Below, piece by piece: positions 35,820 to 43,374 of a DNA stretch of 64,000 bases; the stretch's first letter is position 1; each line of letters begins with the position of its first letter. This DNA comes from Rhodococcus pseudokoreensis. Lineage in GTDB: Bacteria; Actinomycetota; Actinomycetes; Mycobacteriales; Mycobacteriaceae. The notes under the pieces are model-generated. The model had not been told where the DNA came from, did not search any database, and saw only the letters and a program-made list of their open reading frames with translations. Position numbers and translations under genes: made by a program. The stretch spans positions 1,240,001 to 1,304,000 of the forward strand of contig NZ_CP070619.1 of the NCBI RefSeq assembly GCF_017068395.1, given 5' to 3'.

Positions 35820-36025
35820 CGGGCTCTCGGACTTGTCCTCCATCGTCGCGATCTCCCCGCCGGGCGGTCTTCGGATCTGGCGTTGGGCTTACTCTTTCCC
35901 ACCCCGATATGTGTGTGGTGTGAGCAAGCTGAGGTATTCCTGAGAATCGCGCAGGGCCGGGTCACAGCATTGTTGTCGAGCGCGCCTCGCAGCGGCGATG
36001 ACGAGACCCCGATAGCCTCATGTGC

Positions 36026-36658
36026 GTGCAGACAAACGCCGAACGGATACTCACCCACGCAGAAGGGGCTGTCCGTGAAGACGAGGCCCTCGGTGCGGCC
36101 AGGGAGCGGGCGGACGACCTCGGTGCCGAACCGGTACCTCCCGCGGTCGGTGCTGCGCTCGCCCTGTTTGCCCGCATGCTGGACGCCAAGACGGTCGTCG
36201 AGGTCGGCACCGGCGCGGGTGTGAGCAGCCTGTGGCTGCTCCGGGGCATGCGCGAGGACGGCGTCCTCACCACCATCGACAGTGAACCCGAGCACCAGCG
36301 GGCCGCCAAGCTGTCGTTCCGGACCAACGACATCGCACCCGCCCGGACGAGGCTGATCAACGGCCGGGCCCTCGACGTCCTGCCGCGACTCGCCGACAGC
36401 GCGTACGACCTGGTGTTCGTCGACTGTGCGCCGGTCGACCACCCGCACTACGTCCGCGAAGGGGTTCGGCTGCTGCGCCCGGGCGGCGCGATCGTGCTGC
36501 ACAACGCGCTGAACGGCGGCCGGGTCGTCGACCCGAGCCAGCGGGACGCCGCGACCGTCGCCGTCCGCGAGGCCACCAAGGTGCTCGCCGAGGACGACAA
36601 GCTGATCCGGGTGCTGCTGCCGATCGGCGACGGCCTACTCTGCGCATCCAAGCTCTAA
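36026..36658 (+). CDS. Class I SAM-dependent O-methyltransferase (methyltransf_3 type)
   Basis: A 210-residue methyltransferase with motif [17 protein letters not shown] near residue 55, the acidic loop TIDSEPEHQ, and DLVFVDCAP typical of caffeoyl-CoA/catechol O-methyltransferase-like proteins. It corresponds to Rv1220c, divergent from sigE. The GTG at 36026 is preferred because TAGCCT (36013-36018) ends 7 bp upstream, suggesting a leaderless mRNA; the ATG at 36020 would touch the -10 box. The last codons begin an 18-bp tandem repeat that runs past the stop. The acceptor substrate is unknown. Confidence 0.88.
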   Translation: MQTNAERILTHAEGAVREDEALGAARERADDLGAEPVPPAVGAALALFARMLDAKTVVEVGTGAGVSSLWLLRGMREDGVLTTIDSEPEHQRAAKLSFRTNDIAPARTRLINGRALDVLPRLADSAYDLVFVDCAPVDHPHYVREGVRLLRPGGAIVLHNALNGGRVVDPSQRDAATVAVREATKVLAEDDKLIRVLLPIGDGLLCASKL

Positions 36659-36715
36659 GGGGCGTCCAAGCTCTGGGAGGCGTCCCAGCTCACAAAGGCG
36701 CCCAGCCCCGAGAGC
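36644..36715. repeat. Four degenerate 18-bp tandem repeats across the methyltransferase stop
   Basis: Units start at 36644, 36662, 36680 and 36698, an exact 18-bp period, with a core close to GCGTCCAAGCTCT. The first unit encodes the terminal Ala-Ser-Lys-Leu and stop; if the stop were read through, later units would encode Ala-Ser-Lys-Leu and Ala-Ser-Gln-Leu again. Divergence grows downstream. Confidence 0.8.
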
Positions 36716-36729
36716 CCCGTTTCCGGGGC
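36714..36729. terminator. Hairpin between the methyltransferase and glgC genes
   Basis: GCCCCG (36714-36719) pairs with CGGGGC (36724-36729) around TTTC, and flanking bases extend the stem. It lies between convergent genes, just past the glgC stop. Confidence 0.55.
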
Positions 36730-36736
36730 CCTCCCG

Positions 36737-37951
36737 CTAGATCCAGACGCCCTTGCCGATGGCCACGACTCCACCGTTGCTCACGGCGAAGCGCTGCTTG
36801 TCGCGCTCGAGGTCGACGCCGATGATCTCCCCGTCGCCGACGACCACGTTCTTGTCGAGGATCGCGCGGCGCACGACGGCGCCCTTGCCGATGCGCACAC
36901 CCGGCATGAGGACGCTGCCCTCCACGGTTGCGCCGCTGTCGACCATCACGTTGGAGCTGAGCACGGAGTTGCGCACCGTGGCCGCCGACAGGATGCAGCC
37001 AGCCCCGACCACGGACTCCTGGGCGAGGCCGCCCTGCACGAACTTGGCGGGCGCGAGGTTCTCCGTCTCGCCGCGGATCGGCCAGCGCCGGTTGTAGAGG
37101 TTGAAGATGGGGTGGACCGACACGAGATCCATATGGGCGTCGTAGAACGCGTCGAGCGTTCCCACGTCCCGCCAGTAGCCCCGGTCGCGGTCGGTGGCGC
37201 CGGGGACGATGTTGTCCTTGAAGTCGTACACGGACGCTTCGCCCGCCTCGACGAGCGCGGGGATGATGTCGCCGCCCATGTCGTGGTCGGAATCGGAGTT
37301 CTCGGAGTCGGCCCGGATGGCGTCGACGAGCACCTTGGTGGTGAACACGTAGTTGCCCATCGACGCGAACGTCATGTTGGGGTCGTCCGGGGTCCCCGGC
37401 GGATGCGCCGGCTTCTCGAGGAACTGCACGATGCGGCCCGACTCGTCGCTGTCGATACAGCCGAATGCGAACGCCTCGCTGCGCGGCACCCGGATCCCGG
37501 CCACCGTCACGCCGGCGCCCGACTCGATGTGGTGCTGCACCATCTGCTCCGGGTCCATCCGGTACACGTGGTCGGCGCCGAACACGACGATGTACTCGGG
37601 GTCCTCGTCGTAGACGAGGTTCAGCGACTGCAGGATCGCGTCCGCGCTGCCGGTGTACCAGCGCGGGCCCAGACGTTGCTGCGCGGGAACGGGAGTGATG
37701 TATTCCCCCGCGAACCCGGACAGTCGCCACGTCTGAGAGATGTGGCGGTCCAACGAGTGCGACTTGTACTGCGTCAGAACACACAGGCGGAGGTATCCCG
37801 CATTGACCAAATTGCTGAGCACGAAATCGATCAACCGGTAGGCGCCTCCGAAAGGCACAGCGGGCTTCGCCCGATCCGCGGTGAGCGGATAGAGACGTTT
37901 GCCCTCGCCGCCGGCGAGCACGATTCCAAGCACATGTGGCTGGCTCCTCAC
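36737..37951 (-). CDS. glgC: Glucose-1-phosphate adenylyltransferase GlgC
   Basis: A 404-residue nucleotidyltransferase making ADP-glucose from ATP and glucose-1-phosphate. The pyrophosphorylase motif is at the start ([15 protein letters not shown], then AKPAVPFGG), and the left-handed beta-helix C-domain follows at about 295-404 ([20 protein letters not shown]). The GTG at 37951 is supported by TAGGTT (37963-37958) 6 bp upstream, so it is probably leaderless. It is divergent from glgM, 121 bp away, exactly as Rv1213/Rv1212c, and supplies that enzyme with ADP-glucose. Confidence 0.95.
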   Translation of the reverse strand: MRSQPHVLGIVLAGGEGKRLYPLTADRAKPAVPFGGAYRLIDFVLSNLVNAGYLRLCVLTQYKSHSLDRHISQTWRLSGFAGEYITPVPAQQRLGPRWYTGSADAILQSLNLVYDEDPEYIVVFGADHVYRMDPEQMVQHHIESGAGVTVAGIRVPRSEAFAFGCIDSDESGRIVQFLEKPAHPPGTPDDPNMTFASMGNYVFTTKVLVDAIRADSENSDSDHDMGGDIIPALVEAGEASVYDFKDNIVPGATDRDRGYWRDVGTLDAFYDAHMDLVSVHPIFNLYNRRWPIRGETENLAPAKFVQGGLAQESVVGAGCILSAATVRNSVLSSNVMVDSGATVEGSVLMPGVRIGKGAVVRRAILDKNVVVGDGEIIGVDLERDKQRFAVSNGGVVAIGKGVWI

Positions 37952-38072
37952 CCTGTCAACCTATCGGGCGGCCACTCCCCCCGCCAGCGAAGCGCCGACT
38001 CACAATTTCTCCGATACCCGAATGTGTCCGAGAGCGGTGGCCCGAAGCGGCCCGGACGGTTACGTTAGGCCG

Positions 38073-39242
38073 GTGCGGGTGGCGATGATGACCAAGGAAT
38101 ATCCACCGGAGATCTATGGCGGTGCGGGTGTACACGTCACCGAACTGGTTGCTCAGTTGAAGCAGCTGTGCGAGGTGGACGTGCACTGTATGGGCGCTCC
38201 GCGCGTCGGGGCGGTCGTGCACACCCCCGATCCCGCGCTGGCCGGGGCCAATCCGGCGCTCGCGACGCTGTCCGCCGAACTGCGCATGGCGGACGCCGCG
38301 ACGGGCGCCGACGTCGTGCACTCGCACACCTGGTACACCGGTCTCGCCGGCCATCTGGCGTCCGCACTGTACGACGTGCCGCACATCCTCACCGCCCACT
38401 CCCTCGAGCCGCGCAGGCCGTGGAAGGCGGAGCAGCTGGGCGGCGGCTACCGCATCTCGTCGTGGTCCGAGCGCAACGCGGTGGAGCACGCGGACGCGGT
38501 GATCGCCGTGAGCGCCGGCATGCGACTCGACGTCCTCGACGCGTATCCGTTCGTCGACCCGCACCGGGTCCACGTGGTGCGCAACGGGATCGACACGTCC
38601 GTCTGGCACGCGGGACCGGCAGGTCACGGGCAGTCCGCGCTGGCGAAGATCGGCGTCGACCCGGACCAGCCGATGGTGGCGTTCGTCGGCCGCATCACCC
38701 GGCAGAAGGGCGTCGGTCATCTGATCGCCGCAGCACACCACTTCGCGCCCGAGATCCAGTTGGTGCTGTGCGCAGGCGCCCCCGACACCCCGGAGATCGC
38801 CGCCGAGACCGAGCAGGCCGTCGCCGCCCTCGCGGCGCACCGCGGCAACGTGTTCTGGGTGCGCGAAATGCTCCCCACCGAACAGGTGCGGGAAATCCTG
38901 TCGGCCGCAACCGTCTTCGTGTGCCCGTCCGTGTACGAGCCGCTGGGGATCGTGAACCTCGAGGCCATGGCCTGCGAGACCGCGGTCGTCGCGTCCGACG
39001 TCGGCGGCATCCCGGAGGTGGTGGAGGACGGGGTCACCGGCCGTCTGGTGCACTACAACTCGTACGAGCCGGAAGCGTTCGAGCAGGCGCTGGCCGAGTC
39101 GGTCAACGCGATCGCCGCCGACGTCGGCACCGCCGAGGCCATGGGCAAGGCCGGGCGGGCGCGGGCGATCGCCGAGTTCTCCTGGGCGGCCATCGCGCAG
39201 CAGACCCTCGACGTCTACCAGGACGCGCTGTCGCGCCGCTGA
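38073..39242 (+). CDS. glgM: Actinobacterial glycogen synthase / alpha-maltose-1-phosphate synthase
   Basis: A 389-residue GT4-type glycosyltransferase starting VRVAMMTKEYPPEIYGGAGVHVTEL. The acceptor loop is at the N-terminus, and the nucleotide-sugar site is seen as AFVGRITRQKG and CPSVYEPLGIVNLEAMAC with the E-x7-E pair. Mycobacterial orthologues (Rv1212c) join ADP-glucose and glucose-1-phosphate into maltose-1-phosphate for the GlgE pathway. The GTG at 38073 has TACGTT 6 bp upstream and is probably leaderless; the frame extending to 37899 is rejected. The name glgA has been used for the same gene. Confidence 0.92.
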   Translation: MRVAMMTKEYPPEIYGGAGVHVTELVAQLKQLCEVDVHCMGAPRVGAVVHTPDPALAGANPALATLSAELRMADAATGADVVHSHTWYTGLAGHLASALYDVPHILTAHSLEPRRPWKAEQLGGGYRISSWSERNAVEHADAVIAVSAGMRLDVLDAYPFVDPHRVHVVRNGIDTSVWHAGPAGHGQSALAKIGVDPDQPMVAFVGRITRQKGVGHLIAAAHHFAPEIQLVLCAGAPDTPEIAAETEQAVAALAAHRGNVFWVREMLPTEQVREILSAATVFVCPSVYEPLGIVNLEAMACETAVVASDVGGIPEVVEDGVTGRLVHYNSYEPEAFEQALAESVNAIAADVGTAEAMGKAGRARAIAEFSWAAIAQQTLDVYQDALSRR

Positions 39243-39245
39243 CGC

Positions 39246-40115
39246 TCAGAGCCGGGTGTAGGTGGACACCGTCACCGACGCCGTCACCGGATATTCCTGC
39301 GGCAGCGCCGCGATCGAGGAGGCGAGCCGCTCGGGTGTCAGGTGCCGCGCCGACGGCCCCATCCCCACCAGGCGGGTCACGTCGAGGTGCGACAACGACA
39401 TCGGGTACTCCACCGCCACGTGGCCGGTGCGCTCGAACCGCCCGGACATCGCGGCCCCGAGCCGCTCGACCTTGCGGTCGTCCACCCGGACCATGCCGAG
39501 CAGGTCCACGAGTTCCCCCAGGTGCCGCTCCGTGGGCGTGAGGACCACCAGGGATCCGTGCTCGGCCAGCACCCGGTGCGCCTCGTCGGCGTTGCGGGGC
39601 GCGAACACGCACAGGACATGGCTGAGGACGTGGTCACGCACCGGAAGGTGTTGCCACACGTCGGCAACCACCGCCCCGGCGCGCGGGTGGGACCTGGCGA
39701 TGCGACGGGCCGCGTACTTGGACACGTCCAGCCCGATTCCCCGGCCGGTCGGGGTGGCGTCGAGGACGCGTGCCAGGTAGTGGCCTGTGCCCGCGCCGAT
39801 CTCGAGGATCCGGGGGTCGTCGACAGCCCCGGTGCCCGCCACCACGGCGTCGGCGACGGCATCCATCAGCGGGTCGAAGCTGCCGCCGCCGAGGAAGTCC
39901 GCACGTGCGGCGATCATTTCGGGGCTGTCGCCGTCGAACTTGCCGCCTGCCCCGGTCATCAGGGTGACGTAGCCCTGCCGCGCCACGTCGAAGGTGTGCC
40001 CTGCGTCGCACAGGATCGCGCCTTCGTCGAGTTCCACCGGCGACCGGCACTGTGGGCAGGCCAGCAGGTCGGTCACATCGGCCAGCACGAACGTCCGCCT
40101 CCCTGTTCCGGACAC
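39246..40115 (-). CDS. RlmA-type 23S rRNA (guanine-N1)-methyltransferase-like protein
   Basis: A 289-residue methyltransferase. The N-terminal zinc ribbon (LLACPQCRSP and ILCDAGHTFD) and the linker GYVTLM characterise the RlmA(I)/RlmA(II)/TlrB family, and motif I LEIGAGTGHYLARVLD lies near residue 105. The family methylates guanine in 23S rRNA hairpin 35 and some members give macrolide resistance. A GTG at 40088 is an alternative start closer to the family N-terminus. It is convergent with glgM, with 3 bp between stops. Confidence 0.87.
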   Translation of the reverse strand: MSGTGRRTFVLADVTDLLACPQCRSPVELDEGAILCDAGHTFDVARQGYVTLMTGAGGKFDGDSPEMIAARADFLGGGSFDPLMDAVADAVVAGTGAVDDPRILEIGAGTGHYLARVLDATPTGRGIGLDVSKYAARRIARSHPRAGAVVADVWQHLPVRDHVLSHVLCVFAPRNADEAHRVLAEHGSLVVLTPTERHLGELVDLLGMVRVDDRKVERLGAAMSGRFERTGHVAVEYPMSLSHLDVTRLVGMGPSARHLTPERLASSIAALPQEYPVTASVTVSTYTRL

Positions 40116-40178
40116 GGAACAGGCCCCGCACCGAGAACGGCGACGGGGCCTGCCCTGTGAGGTTCTCTCCGCACTCGA

Positions 40179-40346
40179 CTAGCTGGTGACGCCCTTGAGC
40201 TCTTCACCGAGTGCGGCAGCTTCCTCCGGGGTGAGCTCGACAACCAGACGTCCACCACCCTCGAGCGGAACCCGCATGACGATTCCTCGTCCCTCTTTGG
40301 TTGCTTCGAGGGGACCGTCCCCGGTCCGGGGCTTCATGGCCGCCAT
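40179..40346 (-). CDS. DUF3117 small protein
   Basis: A 55-residue protein starting MAAMKPRTGDGPLEATKEGR and ending in an acidic helix (LTPEEAAALGEELKGV), equal in length to the DUF3117 family conserved across actinobacteria (Rv1211 at the same locus). The ATG at 40346 is chosen by family length and an AGAGG/GGAGG region upstream; the open frame to 40451 is rejected. No catalytic residues are visible. Function unknown. Confidence 0.87.
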   Translation of the reverse strand: MAAMKPRTGDGPLEATKEGRGIVMRVPLEGGGRLVVELTPEEAAALGEELKGVTS

Positions 40347-40496
40347 CCTCTGCTCCCTCCAGATCTGCGCTGCCTGCTTGCGCCTCGACAAATTTTGGCA
40401 CCCCGCCAACACTCGGCGAGGCTTGTGACATCCATTCTTCCCTATGGACACGAGTACCGGGAACCTGAGTCACGAATACGCAGGTTCACCGGCAAT

Positions 40497-41069
40497 TCAG
40501 GCAGTGATCGGGACCCAGCAGGCGGCGACGTGGTCGTCCACCATCCCGGTGGCCTGCATCAGTGCATAAGCGGTGGTAGGACCCACAAACTTGAACCCTC
40601 GCCGCTTCAATTCCTTCGCCATCGCAGTGGACTCGGGTGTGACGGCCGGGACGTCGTTCACGGTGGCCGGACGGCTCGGGCGCGGCGGCGGGGCGAACGA
40701 CCACAGCAGCGTGTCCAGGTCGGTGTCCGACAACTCCAGCAGGGCCCGGGCGTTGCTCACCGACGCCTCGATCTTGGCGCGGTTCCGGACGATCGACGCG
40801 TCCTCGAGCAGGCGCTCCACGTCCCGCTCCGAGTACCGCGCGACCGCCTCCGGATCGAAGCCGGCGAACGCGGCCCGGAAGGCCTCGCGCTTGCGGAGAA
40901 TCGTGATCCACGACAATCCGGACTGGAACGCTTCGAGGCACAGCCGTTCGTACAATTCGTCGCGGCCGTGCAGCGGACGACCCCACTCGAGGTCGTGGTA
41001 GTCGCGGTACAGGCTGGACCCGTCCGTGTCGACCGCCCACACGCACCGCACCCTGTCCTCGGCGCTCAC
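40497..41069 (-). CDS. tagA: DNA-3-methyladenine glycosylase I
   Basis: A 190-residue base-excision enzyme removing 3-methyladenine. The N-terminal CVWAVDTDGSSLYRDYHDLEWGRP shape, the HhH fold with WITILRKREAFRAAF, and a C-terminal AYALMQATGMVDDHVAACW block are typical of Tag. Its start overlaps the DivIVA-like gene stop by 4 bp, so it is the last gene of the folP2-gpgS operon, as Rv1210. Nothing suggests loss of function. Confidence 0.94.
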   Translation of the reverse strand: MSAEDRVRCVWAVDTDGSSLYRDYHDLEWGRPLHGRDELYERLCLEAFQSGLSWITILRKREAFRAAFAGFDPEAVARYSERDVERLLEDASIVRNRAKIEASVSNARALLELSDTDLDTLLWSFAPPPRPSRPATVNDVPAVTPESTAMAKELKRRGFKFVGPTTAYALMQATGMVDDHVAACWVPITA

Positions 41070-41377
41070 GACGCGTCTCCCGGATGGTCGGACGCAGCTT
41101 CGACGGCAGCCAACTGCTCACGCAGCGAATCGATTTCACGACCCAGCCGGGCCAGCGCCCAGTCGACCTCGCTCGCCTTGTACCCCCGCAGCGTCTGCTG
41201 GAATCGCAACGCCTCCACGTCGGCGCCCGTCACACCGTCGGCGGGCAAGGCCGTGAGTGTGGTGCCGGGTGGCAGGGGCGCGAGTTCCTCGGAACGGCCG
41301 AACACCGCACTGGCGGCGAGGAACAGCATCGCGCCGACGAACGCCATGACGAGCAGATAGAGCAGGGCTGTCACCAT
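41066..41377 (-). CDS. DivIVA-domain membrane protein
   Basis: A 103-residue protein with one N-terminal membrane helix (LLYLLVMAFVGAMLFLAASAV) and a short DivIVA-like C-terminal region (FQQTLRGYKASEVDWALARL then GREIDSLREQL) predicted as coiled coil. It matches Rv1209, between gpgS and tagA. DivIVA modules mark curved membrane or poles, so a role in localisation at the cell envelope is possible. The ATG has GGAG close upstream. Confidence 0.82.
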   Translation of the reverse strand: MVTALLYLLVMAFVGAMLFLAASAVFGRSEELAPLPPGTTLTALPADGVTGADVEALRFQQTLRGYKASEVDWALARLGREIDSLREQLAAVEAASDHPGDAS

Positions 41378-41429
41378 GCTCCGATCCTGTCACGGACGTC
41401 CGACAGCCTCCCGCCTCAGGGGCGCCCCG

Positions 41430-42389
41430 TCAGGGGCACACCGTGTTCATCGGCGGACGATCGGCCAGCGCGACGTCCGTCGTCGTCGGCACGAAGGAGT
41501 CGCCGTCCACCAGGAACTGGGTCAGACCCGCCCCCGAGTCGGGCACCCCGCAGCGCCGCATCATCGTGCCGATGATCTGCCTGCTCATCACCCCGAGTTC
41601 GGACAGCGGGCGGTTCCGGTGCTTGCGCACCCCCAGATTGACCTGGCCGATCGCACCGAGACCGAGACGGTCGTACGTGTCGAGCAGCAACCCGATCTCG
41701 ACGCCGTACCCGGGGGCGAACGGAACCGCCGACAGCAACTCCCGGGTGCCGGCGTACTCGCCGCCCAGCGGCTGCAGCACACACGTCAGCTCCGGCCGCA
41801 GCGACGCCAGCATCGGGCGCGCCACGAGTTCGGTCACCCGGCCGCCGCCGTTGGCGTCCTCCGTCCCGCTGAGCCGGAGCGGACGCCGGTAGTAGCCCTT
41901 CACCAGATGGATGCCGTCGGCCGTCAGCAGCGGTCCGAGGAGCTTCGGGACGAACGCCGGATCCGGGTTGATGAGATCGGAGTCGACGAAGGCGATGAGA
42001 TCGCCGGTGCTCGCGGCGACGGAACGCCACAGCACCTCCCCCTTGCCCGCGACGGGCGGGAAGGCGGGTACCGCCTCCTCCCGGCTGATCACCGTGGCGC
42101 CCGCCGCGCGTGCGCGTTCCGCCGTCAGATCCGTCGATCCGGAATCGAGCACGATCAACTCGTCCACCAGCCCGCCGAGCAGCGGGTGGATCGTGTCCAC
42201 GACCGCGGCGACGGTCTCCTCCTCGTTGAGCGCGGGCAGGACCACCGACACGGTGCGCCCCGCCTTCGCCCGCTCGAGTTCGGCGATGCTCCACGACGGC
42301 TGGTCCCAGCTGTTCGCCTCGGCCCAGGAACGCGGGGCCCGCTCCTCCGCCAACATCGTGCGGGCCGGCCGGGCCCCCACGGCACTCAT
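41430..42389 (-). CDS. gpgS: Glucosyl-3-phosphoglycerate synthase
   Basis: A 319-residue GT81 glycosyltransferase transferring glucose to 3-phosphoglycerate, the first step toward methylglucose lipopolysaccharide. The nucleotide-sugar site is VSVVLPALNEEETV, the metal motif is AFVDSDLINP, and GEYAGTRELLSAVPFAPGYG with GVRKHRNRP follow. The ATG at 42389 overlaps the folP2 stop by 4 bp (ATGA); the longer open frame to 43343 is only a shadow of folP2. Position and operon equal Rv1208. Confidence 0.94.
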   Translation of the reverse strand: MSAVGARPARTMLAEERAPRSWAEANSWDQPSWSIAELERAKAGRTVSVVLPALNEEETVAAVVDTIHPLLGGLVDELIVLDSGSTDLTAERARAAGATVISREEAVPAFPPVAGKGEVLWRSVAASTGDLIAFVDSDLINPDPAFVPKLLGPLLTADGIHLVKGYYRRPLRLSGTEDANGGGRVTELVARPMLASLRPELTCVLQPLGGEYAGTRELLSAVPFAPGYGVEIGLLLDTYDRLGLGAIGQVNLGVRKHRNRPLSELGVMSRQIIGTMMRRCGVPDSGAGLTQFLVDGDSFVPTTTDVALADRPPMNTVCP

Positions 42390-43285
42390 GCCAGCCCCCG
42401 CACGGTGCGGGACGGGGCGCGTCGGCCCTGAATCGCGGCCACCATGTCCACCACTCGACGCGTGGGGGCAACTTCGTGGACACGGAAGACTCGGGCGCCT
42501 CCTGCGGCGGCCATAGCTGTCGCTGCCAATGTTCCCTCCAACCGCTCGACGAGATCTACCCCTAGAGTCTCCCCGACGAAGTCCTTGTTGCTCAGCGCCA
42601 TGAGCACTGGCCACCCCGTATTTACAAGATCTTCCACTCGCCGCAACAACTCGAGCCCGTGATAGGTGTTTTTCCCGAAATCGTGGGTCGGATCGATGAG
42701 GATCGAGTCGGCGGGCACGCCCAGCCGGGCCGCGTTCTCGGCGGCCGACACCACTTCCTCGAGGACGTCCGCGACGACGTCGGAGTAGCGGACGCGGAAC
42801 GGCCGGGTCCGCGGGACCGCTCCGCCGGTGTGCGAACAGACGATGCCGGCACCCGTCTCCGCGGCCACCTCGACGAGCGCCGGGTCGGCGCCTGCCCATG
42901 TGTCGTTGATCAGGTCGGCCCCCTCGGCGACGGCCAGCCGCGCCACGTCGCTGCGCCAGGTGTCGATGCTGACGAGCAACTCGGGATAGCGTCCGCGGAT
43001 CGCGGCGACGAACGGCACCACCCGCCGGATCTCCTCCGCCGAGTCGACGACGTCGCCGGGCCCGGCCTTCACGCCGCCGATGTCGACGAGGTCGGCGCCC
43101 TCGTCCACGGCCCGCTCGACCGCCGACATCGCCGCGGAGTCGGTGAACGTGGCACCGCGGTCGTAGAACGAATCGGGCGTCCGGTTCACGATGGCCATCA
43201 CCAGCGCACGATCGACCGCCACGGGCCGCCCGCACAGCGTGGGCGACGGACGGTAGGGCGCGGGCGGTACGTCTCTCTCGGCCAT
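42386..43285 (-). CDS. folP2: Dihydropteroate-synthase-family protein FolP2
   Basis: A 299-residue TIM-barrel of the DHPS family: VMAIVNRTPDSFYDRG, the pterin-site DIGGVKAGPG and a later SILIDPTHDFGKNTYHG. Several DHPS positions are altered from the canonical NxTPDSFSDGG. The M. tuberculosis FolP2 (Rv1207) is reported to lack DHPS activity, and this protein shares its place upstream of gpgS, so a different role, possibly connected with methylglucose lipopolysaccharide, is likely. A true FolP1 should exist elsewhere. Its start has a GGTGGC site. Confidence 0.88.
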   Translation of the reverse strand: MAERDVPPAPYRPSPTLCGRPVAVDRALVMAIVNRTPDSFYDRGATFTDSAAMSAVERAVDEGADLVDIGGVKAGPGDVVDSAEEIRRVVPFVAAIRGRYPELLVSIDTWRSDVARLAVAEGADLINDTWAGADPALVEVAAETGAGIVCSHTGGAVPRTRPFRVRYSDVVADVLEEVVSAAENAARLGVPADSILIDPTHDFGKNTYHGLELLRRVEDLVNTGWPVLMALSNKDFVGETLGVDLVERLEGTLAATAMAAAGGARVFRVHEVAPTRRVVDMVAAIQGRRAPSRTVRGLA

Positions 43286-43322
43286 GCCACCAATATTGGC
43301 ACGCAGCGAAATCGCGCCTCCG

Positions 43323-43374
43323 GCGCCCGTGAGTACTTCTCAACCACGGGCGGTTAACAAGTACTCACGGGCGC
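43323..43374 (-). terminator. 16-bp perfect inverted repeat over the fadD6 stop codon
   Basis: Bases 43323-43338 and 43359-43374 are perfect complements (core GTGAGTACTT/AAGTACTCAC) around a 20-nt loop with an inner AACC/GGTT stem. One arm includes the last codons and TGA of fadD6. Long A/T-containing stems of this kind act as terminators in actinobacteria; the family may be dispersed. Confidence 0.75.
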
